Positions 44,587 through 53,088 of a stretch of 64,000 nucleotides of DNA are shown in pieces. Each line of letters starts with the position of its first letter. The stretch's first letter is position 1. The stretch is from Chryseobacterium oleae (lineage in GTDB: Bacteria; Bacteroidota; Bacteroidia; Flavobacteriales; Weeksellaceae), in contig NZ_FOVD01000002.1 in the NCBI RefSeq assembly GCF_900115055.1, forward strand, positions 558,001-622,000. Direction: 5' to 3'. The notes beneath the pieces were generated by a model. That model worked only from the letters and a program-made list of their open reading frames with translations. It did not search any database and was not told the DNA's origin. Made by a program: the position numbers and the translations under genes.

Positions 44587-46386
44587 TTCCTGTGAAATAA
44601 GATTTTTTCTTTCCCCGATCTGTTGTCGCCACATCGCGAAATACAAACCTTTTTCTGCAATGAGATGGCTGTGAGATCCTGTTTCTATCACCTGTCCGCG
44701 TTCAAGAACATAGATTCTGTCTGCATGCATAATCGTGCTTAAACGGTGGGCAATAAGAACCGTGATCTGTTCTTTTTCTTTGGAAATATCTTTAATGGTA
44801 GAAGTTATTTCCTCTTCTGTGATGCTGTCCAAAGCTGAAGTTGCTTCATCAAAAATTAGTAAATGAGGTTTTCTTAAAAGTGCTCTTGCAATGGCAATTC
44901 TTTGTTTTTCTCCACCACTCAGTTTCAGTCCGCCTTCACCAATAACGGTTTCGATACCTTTTTCAGCTCTTTCTAGCAATGCGGTACAGCTGGATTTCTT
45001 TAACGCCATTTCCAGATCCTCTTCGGTAGCATTGGGATTGACAAAAAGAAGATTCTCCTTGATGGTTCCTGCAAAAAGCTGGGTATCCTGCGTCACAAAA
45101 CCAATTTGATTTCTCAGTTCATCAAAATCAAACTCTTTTCCGTTAATACCATTGTAAAAAATATTTCCTTCCTGTGGCCTGTAAAGTCCAACCAGCAATT
45201 TAACCAACGTACTTTTTCCTGAACCACTTGGTCCCACAAAAGCAATGGTTTCGCCATTTTTCACATCAAAAGAGATATTATTTAAAGCTTTATACTGGGC
45301 CGACTGGTGTTTGAAAGAAACATGCTTAAACTGTAATTCCTCAATAGCCCCGATTTGCTTGGGATGAAGCGGTTTTTCTTCCACTTCTTTCTTCATTAAA
45401 TTATCAAAATTCTGAAGAGAAGCCTCTGCTTCACGGTAAGAAATAATGATATTCCCGATTTCCTGCATCGGGCCGAAAATGAAAAAACCATAGAACATCA
45501 GAGACAGGTATTGTCCCGGAGTGACAATGTTTTTAAAAATCAACAGTAACAACGTCATGGTGATCAGCTGCTGAAGAAAATTAACCATCGTTCCCTGAAT
45601 AAAACTTAAAGAACGGATGCTTTTCACCTTTCTCAGTTCAAGCCCAAGGATCTTGTAGGTATTGTTATTTAAACGGATCACTTCCTGATTCGTCAATCCC
45701 AAACTTTTAACGATTTCTATATTTCTTAAGCTTTCGGTCGTACTTCCTGCCAGAGCAGTAGTTTCCGAAACAATATTTTTCTGAATGCTTTTGATTCTTT
45801 TACTCAATAAATTGGTGATGAAAGCAATCAGGAAAATTCCGCAGATATAAACAGGCATAATCGACCAGTGTAAACGGATCGCATACACGGAAACGAAAAT
45901 GATACTGACTAAAATTCCAAAGAAAATATTAATAAAGCTGGTGATGAATTTTACGGTATCTTCTCTTACTTTCGTTAAAATAGATAAAGTTTCACCACTT
46001 CTCTGGTCTTCAAATTCCTGATAAGGCAATGCCATTGAATGTTTCAGACCATCTGTAAAGATTTTCGCACCAAACTTCTGAGTAATTACGCTTACGGCAT
46101 AATCCTGAAAAGCTTTGGCGATTCTGCTCACCATCGCCGTTCCGATAAGCAATCCCAGAAAGTAAAAAACACCGTGATAAACACCACTACCGTATAAATA
46201 TTGATTCAGGTTTCTCGGCAGGAGTTTTTCCTTGTCAAAAAAGTTGGGATGTGTCACCAGCTGATCCAGGATATTACCTGTAATGGCAGGAGCAAATAAA
46301 GAGAAAACCTGATTAATGGTGGCCAGCAGCAAAGAAAGTGCGATCAACCATTGGTAAGGCTTAAGGTATCTTAAAAGTATTTTCAT
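44584..46386 (-). CDS. ABC transporter, fused permease and ATPase (exporter)
   Basis: The 600-residue half-transporter has an N-terminal six-span permease domain (residues ~15-330, including QEFEDQRSGETLSILTKVREDT) and a C-terminal ATPase. The Walker A motif is GPSGSGKST, the Q-loop is in GFVTQDTQ, the signature is LSGGEKQR, the Walker B is LLIFDEATSALD, and the H-loop is in IAHRLST. It acts as a dimer and probably exports a lipid, peptide or drug (MsbA/BmrA-like). It lies on the opposite strand between the two CoA-transferase subunit genes. Confidence 0.95.
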   Translation of the reverse strand: MKILLRYLKPYQWLIALSLLLATINQVFSLFAPAITGNILDQLVTHPNFFDKEKLLPRNLNQYLYGSGVYHGVFYFLGLLIGTAMVSRIAKAFQDYAVSVITQKFGAKIFTDGLKHSMALPYQEFEDQRSGETLSILTKVREDTVKFITSFINIFFGILVSIIFVSVYAIRLHWSIMPVYICGIFLIAFITNLLSKRIKSIQKNIVSETTALAGSTTESLRNIEIVKSLGLTNQEVIRLNNNTYKILGLELRKVKSIRSLSFIQGTMVNFLQQLITMTLLLLIFKNIVTPGQYLSLMFYGFFIFGPMQEIGNIIISYREAEASLQNFDNLMKKEVEEKPLHPKQIGAIEELQFKHVSFKHQSAQYKALNNISFDVKNGETIAFVGPSGSGKSTLVKLLVGLYRPQEGNIFYNGINGKEFDFDELRNQIGFVTQDTQLFAGTIKENLLFVNPNATEEDLEMALKKSSCTALLERAEKGIETVIGEGGLKLSGGEKQRIAIARALLRKPHLLIFDEATSALDSITEEEITSTIKDISKEKEQITVLIAHRLSTIMHADRIYVLERGQVIETGSHSHLIAEKGLYFAMWRQQIGERKNLISQE

Positions 46387-46479
46387 TCTAGTAAATAATG
46401 CTGCAAAATTAGAGATATTATTTTGACTTCTGGTATTTACGTGAGCTCTGGTTTAGAAAATTAATATTATGTGGCTGAA

Positions 46480-46745
46480 AGCTTAAAGTTGCGGGGTACG
46501 CGGTGCGAGTTTGAGTGTCGGATAGCTATGAAGTAAGAGGGTTTGAGGGTTTTAGAGTAAATGAGTTTGGAAGAGGGTTGTCAGTTGTTGGTTTGTAGTA
46601 ATTAAGCTGATGGATAATCGTCTCATTTTTGACATCTTGAGTCTTATTTCTTAACTATAATCAAAAGACGATAATTTGAATCTTCGGCACAATCCCTGCC
46701 ACCTGCTACCTAATATCTGCTACCTAGAACCTGCCACCTACCTCA
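46480..46745 (+). repeat. Composite intergenic repeat, copy C
   Basis: Within the 435-bp divergent gap, this has the same module order as copy B: GAGTTTGAG and GAGGGTTTGAGGGTTTTAG runs, GTTGTCAGTTG, GTAGTAATTAAGC... (46595-46626), TTGACATCTTGAG, TTTCTTAACTATAATC, AATCTTCGGCAC, then tandem CCTGCTACCTAATATCTG units. The short open frame at 46676-46867 crossing it is spurious. Confidence 0.8.
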
Positions 46746-46821
46746 CCTTTATCTCAACCTTAGCAACAAAGCCCTTTTGTATTCAAGTGAAAAGAATTAA
46801 ATTGCAGTCTAAGTTTTTATT

Positions 46822-47475
46822 ATGCTTACAAAAGAACAAATTGCTAAAAGGATTTCAAAAGAACTGAAAGACCGATATTATGTAAACCTGGGAATCGGAA
46901 TCCCTACATTGGTGGCTAACTATGTTCCGGATGGTATTTCCGTAGAATTTCAGAGTGAAAACGGAGTGCTCGGAATGGGTCCTTTCCCTTTCGAAGGGGA
47001 AGAAGATGCCGACATCATCAATGCCGGAAAACAGACCATCACCATCCTGCCGGGAGGCTCATTTTTCGATTCAGCCTTCAGTTTCGGGATGATCCGCGGT
47101 CAGAAAGTAGATCTCACCATCCTTGGAGCGATGGAAGTTTCTGAGAACGGAGATATCGCCAACTGGAAAATTCCGGGAAAAATGGTTAAAGGAATGGGTG
47201 GAGCAATGGACCTTGTAGCATCTGCAGAAAATATTATCGTTGCGATGATGCACGTGAACAAAGCAGGAGAAAGCAAGATCCTGAAAAAATGTACCCTTCC
47301 GCTGACTGGCGTTAACTGCGTGAAAAGAGTCGTAACCGAATTAGCGGTACTAGACGTGACTCCTCAAGGATTCAAGCTGGTAGAAAGAGCACCGGGTGTT
47401 TCAGTGGAGCACATCGTAAAATCTACAGAAGCAGATCTGATCATCGAAGGTGAAATTCCTGAAATGCAATTTTAG
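46822..47475 (+). CDS. scoB: 3-oxoacid CoA-transferase subunit B
   Basis: The 217-residue subunit begins LTKEQIAKRISKELKDRYYVNLGIGIPTLV and carries the catalytic glutamate in SENGVLG (residues ~54-60), which forms the glutamyl-CoA thioester. GGSFFDSAFSFGMIRG and GAMDLV complete the family pattern. It partners the product of 43820-44521. The separation from subunit A by an inverted gene and a repeat suggests a rearrangement of an ancestral AB operon. A terminator follows. Confidence 0.95.
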   Translation: MLTKEQIAKRISKELKDRYYVNLGIGIPTLVANYVPDGISVEFQSENGVLGMGPFPFEGEEDADIINAGKQTITILPGGSFFDSAFSFGMIRGQKVDLTILGAMEVSENGDIANWKIPGKMVKGMGGAMDLVASAENIIVAMMHVNKAGESKILKKCTLPLTGVNCVKRVVTELAVLDVTPQGFKLVERAPGVSVEHIVKSTEADLIIEGEIPEMQF

Positions 47476-47482
47476 ATAAAAC

Positions 47483-47512
47483 AAAAACCTTGTCATTGAC
47501 AAGGTTTTTTTA
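47483..47512 (+). terminator. Terminator after scoB
   Basis: AAAAACCTTGTC (47483-47494) pairs perfectly with GACAAGGTTTTT (47498-47509), loop ATT. Confidence 0.92.
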
Positions 47513-47844
47513 TTGAAAAATATCTTTTGAACCATTATAATTGACGTAGGAAATCGTAGCGTTAAGAAAATAAAATCTGCGAACGTTAAGAAAATTCTAC
47601 TGTTTGAAGCGCGACACAAAATTCAAATCGAATAACCTGTATAGAATTCGCGCGAGTTTAGAATTTTTAGTGAACAGAATTTATTTTTAGCGAAGAGTTC
47701 CAGGTCTTGAACTTTTGTTTCTTTTGTTTCAAGACAAAAGAAAATAACCTTTTTTATGTTTTCAGTTTAAGTTCAACACAACATCGCTGAAAAATCTTAA
47801 TTAGAAGCTCTAACATCTAATATCTAACATCTAACTTCTCATAT
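47513..47844. repeat. Intergenic repeat region, scoB / DUF4197
   Basis: About 330 bp of non-coding sequence between converging genes. It holds two GCGTTAAGAAAAT units (near 47558 and 47583), a perfect hairpin TTTCTTTTGT-TTCAAG-ACAAAAGAAA (47718-47743), and tandem TCTAACATCTAATATC units near 47810-47840 that resemble the ATCTGACATC repeats elsewhere. No gene is seen. Confidence 0.55.
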
Positions 47845-48666
47845 CTATTTCCCATCCTGCGCCCCAAAAACCTTCTGTAAAATAGAAGTCGTTCTCATTG
47901 CAGGCGTATTTCTGATTCCGCTTTCCTTTTCCGCGACCATTTTGAACACCCCATTGATGGTTTCTGTTGTTACATATTCATTAAGATCAGTCGTTACAGC
48001 CTGTCCTGTAAATGTGTTGTATTTGGAGATCAGGTTTTTCCAGACCGTATCAGCGCCTACTTTTCCTAATGAAGCTTTCACTTTGGGCTGAAATGCGGTA
48101 AACAGCTGGCTTTGCGTTTTGGTCTGTAGATAATTGGTTGCTGCGTTATCACTGCTTAACAAAATATTTTTAGCATCCGTAATTGTCATGGATGTGATCG
48201 CTTTTGTAAAAATAGGAGCGGCTTCAGTTACGGCATCTTCAGCAGCTCTGTTCAATAATTTTACCCCTTCATCAGCAAGACTTCCCATTCCCAGAGAGCG
48301 GAGTGTGGTATCGATCTTTCTAAGTTTTTCGGGCATTAAAATTTTTACGGCTTCATTTTTTAAAAATCCGTCTGTCAGAGCTAGTTTCTTTACACCATCA
48401 GTCACTCCAAGGCTTAATGCTTCCTTTAATCCTGAAGAAATCTGTGTTGAAGTAAGACTTCCAAGATTGATAGGAGACGTTTTGGTTGGAGTTGTGGTAG
48501 TAGTAGTTGAAGTCGTCGCTGTGGTTGCAGGTGTTTTAGGTTTTGACGGATTGTCAAGATCAACACCGGTTTTAGTTTTAACCGTAGATTTGATGATATC
48601 TAAGAGCTGTGCCTGTGAAGAAATTGAAAATAATAATCCTGCGGCCAGTAAAATGCTTTTTCTCAT
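47845..48666 (-). CDS. DUF4197 secreted protein
   Basis: The 273-residue protein has a signal peptide (KSILLAAGLLFSISSQAQ), a Thr/Pro-rich linker (residues ~43-64, almost only Thr, Pro, Ala, Ser), and the DUF4197 domain: ISSGLKEALSLGVTDGVKKL, VKILMPEKLRKIDTTLRSLG, GVKLLNRAAEDAV and SGIRNTPAMRTTSILQKVFG. The family is widespread in Bacteroidota and Proteobacteria and has no known function; it is mainly helical and probably periplasmic or membrane-associated. Confidence 0.9.
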   Translation of the reverse strand: MRKSILLAAGLLFSISSQAQLLDIIKSTVKTKTGVDLDNPSKPKTPATTATTSTTTTTTPTKTSPINLGSLTSTQISSGLKEALSLGVTDGVKKLALTDGFLKNEAVKILMPEKLRKIDTTLRSLGMGSLADEGVKLLNRAAEDAVTEAAPIFTKAITSMTITDAKNILLSSDNAATNYLQTKTQSQLFTAFQPKVKASLGKVGADTVWKNLISKYNTFTGQAVTTDLNEYVTTETINGVFKMVAEKESGIRNTPAMRTTSILQKVFGAQDGK

Positions 48667-48770
48667 TGTATTTTTTTTGCAAATTTAGATGTTTTATTAT
48701 TTAATAAGTTAAAATGCACCGAAGAGTTTTGGAAAATATTTATATTAGCTAAAACCTTAATCATACCCAG

Positions 48771-51038
48771 ATGCGACGTTTTCTTCTTATATTTTCCGCT
48801 CTTTTTTCCACTCTTTTCACTGCTCAGATAAAGCCGAATTTAATTCCTTATCCTCAAAGTCTAACCCTACAGGAGGGGAAGTTTATTATACCTAAAACTT
48901 TGATTCTGTATGATAAACTTCCGAAAGAAGAGACGGAATATTTCAGAAAACGCCTTGGGTCTCAGGTTAAATTTCAATCCAGCGGCAATACGGAAAAAGT
49001 TCATGTGATGCATATACTGATTCCACAGCCGAAAATTCCGATTAATCCTGAAAGTAAGAAAGAAAGTTATTCCATTGACATTTCTCCAAAAGGGATTTTT
49101 ATAAGTTCGGATACCAAACAGGGCTATTTTCTTGCCCTTCAAACCTTGATTCAGCTTTTTGAAGAACATCAGGAAGATGGTGCTATTCCGGCTATGGAAA
49201 TAAAAGACAGTCCTAAATTTGCCTGGCGCGGAATGCATCTGGATGTCTGCCGTCATTTCTTCAATGTGGATGAAGTGAAGCAGTACATCGATTATCTGGC
49301 TATGTACAAGCTGAATACCTTTCACTGGCACCTGACAGACGATCAGGGCTGGAGAATTGAAATTAAAAAATATCCGAAACTGACCGAAATTGGTTCAAAA
49401 CGTAAAGAATCCATGATTGGAGCTTATGTAGACAATACATTTGACGGAAAACCTTACGGCCCCTACTTTTATACTCAGGAACAAATCAAAGACATTGTTA
49501 AATATGCCCAGCAGAGACATATCACCATCGTTCCGGAAATTGAAATGCCGGGACATGCGTTAGCTGCTTTGTCCGCATATCCCGAATTGGCCTGTACAAA
49601 AGGACCGTTTGAAGCGGCTACAAAATGGGGCGTTTTTGACGATGTGTTCTGCCCAAAAGAAGAAACATTCACCTTCCTGGAAAATGTTCTTGATGAGGTC
49701 ATGAAATTATTCCCTTCCCAATACATCCACATTGGTGGTGATGAATGCCCGAAAACAAGATGGAAAGAATGCGCGCATTGCCAGGAATTAATTAAGAAAA
49801 ATAATTTAAAAGATGAGCATGGTCTTCAAAGCTATTTCATCCACAGAATTGAAAAATATGTCAACAGTAAAGGCAGAAAAATCATTGGTTGGGATGAAAT
49901 TCTGGAAGGTGGCCTTGCACCAAACGCAGCCGTGATGAGCTGGACAGGCGTGAATGGAGGAATTGAAGCCGCAAAATCAGGACATTTCGCAGTGATGACG
50001 CCCGGAGCGTATTGCTATTTCGACCATTATCAGGGAGATCCGCAGTCGGAGCCTAACGCTTTTGGTGGATTTACCCCTTTAGATAAAGTGTATTCTTACA
50101 ATCCTATTCCTTCAGAGCTCAATGCGGAGCAGGCAAAATATATCATGGGTGTTCAGGCCAATTTATGGACAGAATATATCACAGATTTTAAACAGGTGCA
50201 ATACATGATTTTCCCAAGGCTGATGGCACTTTCAGAAGTAGGATGGGGGACCGCAGACCCTAAAAATTATAAAGAATTTGAAAACAGGGTCATTAGCCAG
50301 TTCAAAGTGCTGGACAAAATGAAGGTGAATTATGCAAAAAGCATTTACAATATCTCCGGAAAAGTAATTCCTGGCGGCAACGGTATTTCTTATGAGCTTA
50401 CGGTTTCACAGGACCCAAAAGGAATCCGATATACAACGGACGGAACAGATCCTACTCTGAATTCACAGATATATCAGGGACCCATTAATATTTCTAAATC
50501 TTTAACCGTTAAATCTGCCTATTTTGAGGATGGAAAACTGAAAAGTGCCGTTTCTGCACAGGAATTTACAGTTTCAAAAACGACAGGAAAAAAAATAACC
50601 TTAGAACAGCAGCCAAGTGAAAATTACTCTTTCGGAGGCGCTTTTACCTTAGTGGATGGAATTATCGGAAATACCAGACAGCTGGGTAAAACATGGCTTG
50701 GTTTTCAGGGGAAAGATGTCGTAGCGACTATTGATCTTGGTCAGAAGACAGGTTTTTCGGAAGTTTATTTCAATACTTTAGAAAATAAAGGAAGCTGGAT
50801 CCATCTGGCGAAATCTGCACAGATCTTTATTTCCGACGACGGTAAGAATTTTAAAATGATCAAAGAGATTGGAAAAGACGAGATCCTTAGTTCAAAAGGA
50901 AAGATAAAATTAAACGTAGGAAGCCAGAACTCAAAATACATCAAACTCAAAATAGAAAACGCTGGTATTATTCCTGCGGGAAATCCCGGAGCCGACTCAA
51001 AAGCATGGCTATTTGTGGATGAAATTGGCGTAAATTAG
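48771..51038 (+). CDS. GH20 beta-N-acetylhexosaminidase
   Basis: The 755-residue secreted enzyme removes terminal N-acetylhexosamine from glycans or chitin fragments. It has a signal peptide (FLLIFSALFSTLFTAQ), an N-terminal GH20 accessory domain (about 20-140), and the GH20 barrel with FHWHLTDDQGWRIEIKKYP and the catalytic pair D324-E325 in HIGGDECPKTRW. The C-terminal part has a chitobiase-type domain (KGIRYTTDGTDPTLNSQIYQ split over ~540-600) and an F5/8 type C-like carbohydrate-binding domain (about 625-755). The nearby glycosylasparaginase and beta-mannosidase suggest N-glycan breakdown. A Crp/Fnr gene begins 12 bases after its stop. Confidence 0.95.
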   Translation: MRRFLLIFSALFSTLFTAQIKPNLIPYPQSLTLQEGKFIIPKTLILYDKLPKEETEYFRKRLGSQVKFQSSGNTEKVHVMHILIPQPKIPINPESKKESYSIDISPKGIFISSDTKQGYFLALQTLIQLFEEHQEDGAIPAMEIKDSPKFAWRGMHLDVCRHFFNVDEVKQYIDYLAMYKLNTFHWHLTDDQGWRIEIKKYPKLTEIGSKRKESMIGAYVDNTFDGKPYGPYFYTQEQIKDIVKYAQQRHITIVPEIEMPGHALAALSAYPELACTKGPFEAATKWGVFDDVFCPKEETFTFLENVLDEVMKLFPSQYIHIGGDECPKTRWKECAHCQELIKKNNLKDEHGLQSYFIHRIEKYVNSKGRKIIGWDEILEGGLAPNAAVMSWTGVNGGIEAAKSGHFAVMTPGAYCYFDHYQGDPQSEPNAFGGFTPLDKVYSYNPIPSELNAEQAKYIMGVQANLWTEYITDFKQVQYMIFPRLMALSEVGWGTADPKNYKEFENRVISQFKVLDKMKVNYAKSIYNISGKVIPGGNGISYELTVSQDPKGIRYTTDGTDPTLNSQIYQGPINISKSLTVKSAYFEDGKLKSAVSAQEFTVSKTTGKKITLEQQPSENYSFGGAFTLVDGIIGNTRQLGKTWLGFQGKDVVATIDLGQKTGFSEVYFNTLENKGSWIHLAKSAQIFISDDGKNFKMIKEIGKDEILSSKGKIKLNVGSQNSKYIKLKIENAGIIPAGNPGADSKAWLFVDEIGVN

Positions 51039-51049
51039 CCAAAAGTTGA

Positions 51050-51682
51050 ATGATTAATATGCAGAACGACGTCCTCTCCTCAGAATTTGCCACCTCACCC
51101 GAACTGGTTGAAAAACTGTATCAATACGGCATTCCCAAAAGCTATGCTGAAGGAGATAGTATTCTGGATGAAAATGCTTCCATACGCTCTATCCCGATTA
51201 TTATGAAAGGGATGATCAAAGTGATCCGAACAGACGAGGACGGACGGGAAATCCTCCTCTATTACATAAAAACTGGAGAAAGCTGCATCATGTCTTTTCT
51301 GGGTGGAATGCACAATGAAAAAAGTATGGTAAAAGCCGAAGTGGAAGAAGATACCGAGATACTTTTCTTACCCGTAGATAAGGCTTCGCTGTTTATCAGA
51401 GAACATCCGGAATGGCTGGATTATATTTTTAAACTCTACCATAAACGTTTTGAAGAATTACTGGAAATCATCAACGCCATTTCTTTTAAAAAAGTAGATG
51501 AAAGACTTTTGAATCTTCTCAATAAAAAATCTGAACTTACCGGTTCCAAAACTATTGTCATCACCCATGAGCAGCTTGCCAACGAATTGGGTACCGTAAG
51601 AGTTGTCGTATCAAGACTGCTCAAACAATTGGAAGAATCCGGAAAATTAAAACTGGGTAGAAATAGAATTGCTCTTTTATAA
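51050..51682 (+). CDS. Crp/Fnr family transcriptional regulator
   Basis: The 210-residue regulator has an N-terminal cyclic-nucleotide-binding-type beta roll (EGDSILDENASIRSIPIIMKG, GREILLYYIKTGESC), a long dimerisation helix (about 120-150) and a C-terminal winged helix (THEQLANELGTVRVVVSRLLKQLE). It lacks the iron-sulfur cysteine cluster of FNR, so it is not an obvious oxygen sensor. An in-frame ATG at 51059 is an alternative start. The paired YeeE/YedE transporter genes follow 232 bp downstream behind palindromes, and are the likely targets. Confidence 0.92.
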   Translation: MINMQNDVLSSEFATSPELVEKLYQYGIPKSYAEGDSILDENASIRSIPIIMKGMIKVIRTDEDGREILLYYIKTGESCIMSFLGGMHNEKSMVKAEVEEDTEILFLPVDKASLFIREHPEWLDYIFKLYHKRFEELLEIINAISFKKVDERLLNLLNKKSELTGSKTIVITHEQLANELGTVRVVVSRLLKQLEESGKLKLGRNRIALL

Positions 51683-51720
51683 GATCATACTAGTCCCGAC
51701 CCAAGTATTTTACACCAAAC

Positions 51721-51796
51721 GAAAATCTTAGATTTTCAAAGAACTTAAGTTTACTTCTATACGATACTATTTTAACTTTAAAATAAACTTAAGTTT
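51721..51796 (+). promoter_or_regulatory. Palindromic operator-like sites upstream of the YeeE pair
   Basis: Three symmetric sites occur: GAAAATC-TTA-GATTTTC (51721-51737), AACTTAAGTT (51742-51751) and AAACTTAAGTTT (51785-51796). The last two have the same core and are centred 44 bp apart, about four helical turns. The region lies between the Crp/Fnr gene and the transporter genes. Binding is inferred. Confidence 0.45.
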
Positions 51797-51914
51797 GGAA
51801 AAACTTTTGCGCCTTTTGTGGTTAAAAAAGCCTCGTAAAAAATACCTTATGTAACAAAAGTAGCTGTAAGTTCTCTCAACTATCTTCATTTTTACAAAAA
51901 ATAATTAAGAAAAA

Positions 51915-52478
51915 ATGCTGGAAATTATAAAAGAACCCTGGCCATGGTATGTAGCAGGCCCTTTGATCGGACTTACCGTTCCCGCCTTATTGATTCTTGG
52001 AAATAAATCCTTCGGGATCAGTTCTTCATTAAGGCATATCTGCGCTGCATGTATTCCGGCCGGAATCAGTTTTTTCAAATACGACTGGAAGAAAGAAGCC
52101 TGGAATCTGTTTTTTGTGCTGGGAATTTTTTTCGGGGGAATGATTGCTTCTCATTTTCTCCTCAATACATCAGAAATTACCGTTCATCCGGAATTGAAAA
52201 CCGAATTGGCAGGCTACGGCATTACAGATTATAGCAATCTGGTTCCTGTTCAGTTGATGAACTTTGAAAGTCTATTGACCCTTCGCGGATTCATCATGAT
52301 GGTGGTCGGAGGATTTTTGGTAGGCTTCGGAACAAGATATGCCGGCGGATGTACAAGCGGACACGCCATCATGGGACTTTCCAATCTGCAATGGCCGTCA
52401 TTGGTGGCAACGGTATGTTTTATGATCGGTGGTTTTATCATGGCCAATCTTGTCCTGCCATTTATTCTTTCCCTTTAA
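51915..52478 (+). CDS. YeeE/YedE family sulfur transporter, first half
   Basis: The 187-residue membrane protein has about five spans. It carries the YeeE/YedE (DUF395) signature GFGTRYAGGCTSGHAIMG, whose Cys aligns with residues that bind thiosulfate in TsuA, plus another cysteine in HICAACIPAG. The following gene encodes the complementary half; together they match the length of a single-chain transporter. Import of thiosulfate or related sulfur compounds is the family role. The control probably comes from the Crp/Fnr regulator upstream. Confidence 0.88.
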   Translation: MLEIIKEPWPWYVAGPLIGLTVPALLILGNKSFGISSSLRHICAACIPAGISFFKYDWKKEAWNLFFVLGIFFGGMIASHFLLNTSEITVHPELKTELAGYGITDYSNLVPVQLMNFESLLTLRGFIMMVVGGFLVGFGTRYAGGCTSGHAIMGLSNLQWPSLVATVCFMIGGFIMANLVLPFILSL

Positions 52479-52498
52479 ACTTTTAAATAAAATCAATT

Positions 52499-52987
52499 AT
52501 GACAGATCATAAAGAAGCCGATATCCGTCATCAGGATACCAACTGTACGAATGAAAGCAGACTGAAGCATCGATGGTACTACAATCTGAAATATCTTTTG
52601 GCTGGAATTATCTTTGGAATTATTTTCGTGAAAGCTGAGGTAATCAGTTGGTTCAGAATCCAGGAGATGTTCCGCCTGCAGTCTTTTCATATGTATGGAA
52701 TCATCGGAAGTGCCGTTTTGGTGGGAATGATTTCGGTTGGAGTCATCAAAAAATTCAATATCAAAACAATATATGGTGAACCTATAATCATACCTTCAAA
52801 AAAATTTAACAAAGGCCAGATCTACGGTGGATTGATCTTTGGTTTTGGCTGGGCCATTACCGGAGCATGTCCCGGACCACTTTTTGCCCAGATCGGGACG
52901 GGCGCATTGGCGGTGAGTGTAACCCTTCTCAGTGCAGTTGCAGGAACATGGGTATATGGTTATTTCAGGGATCAACTGCCACATTGA
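52499..52987 (+). CDS. YeeE/YedE-like (DUF6691) sulfur transporter, second half
   Basis: The 162-residue protein has four membrane spans and the second-half signature GFGWAITGACPGPLFAQIGTGA, with one conserved cysteine. It starts 20 bp after the stop of the first half, so the two are co-transcribed. They should form one channel-like thiosulfate transporter. The polar N-terminus (TDHKEADIRHQDTNC) has no clear homology. A terminator follows 16 bp later. Confidence 0.87.
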   Translation: MTDHKEADIRHQDTNCTNESRLKHRWYYNLKYLLAGIIFGIIFVKAEVISWFRIQEMFRLQSFHMYGIIGSAVLVGMISVGVIKKFNIKTIYGEPIIIPSKKFNKGQIYGGLIFGFGWAITGACPGPLFAQIGTGALAVSVTLLSAVAGTWVYGYFRDQLPH

Positions 52988-53003
52988 TCATTAAAAAATA
53001 AGA

Positions 53004-53037
53004 AAAAGACTACAGAGCTGGTGCCGTGGTCTTTTTT
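53004..53037 (+). terminator. Terminator after the YeeE pair
   Basis: AAAAGACTAC (53004-53013) pairs, with one wobble, with GTGGTCTTTT (53026-53035), followed by T2. It overlaps the false extension of the next frame. Confidence 0.8.
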
Positions 53038-53088
53038 CCTTTTATGCTAGCGGGAAAATTGCTAATTTGGAAGCCAAATACATCTCAC

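Noticed and set aside
46676..46867. 63-residue open frame upstream of scoB
   Set aside because: It runs through composite repeat copy C and into scoB in another frame.
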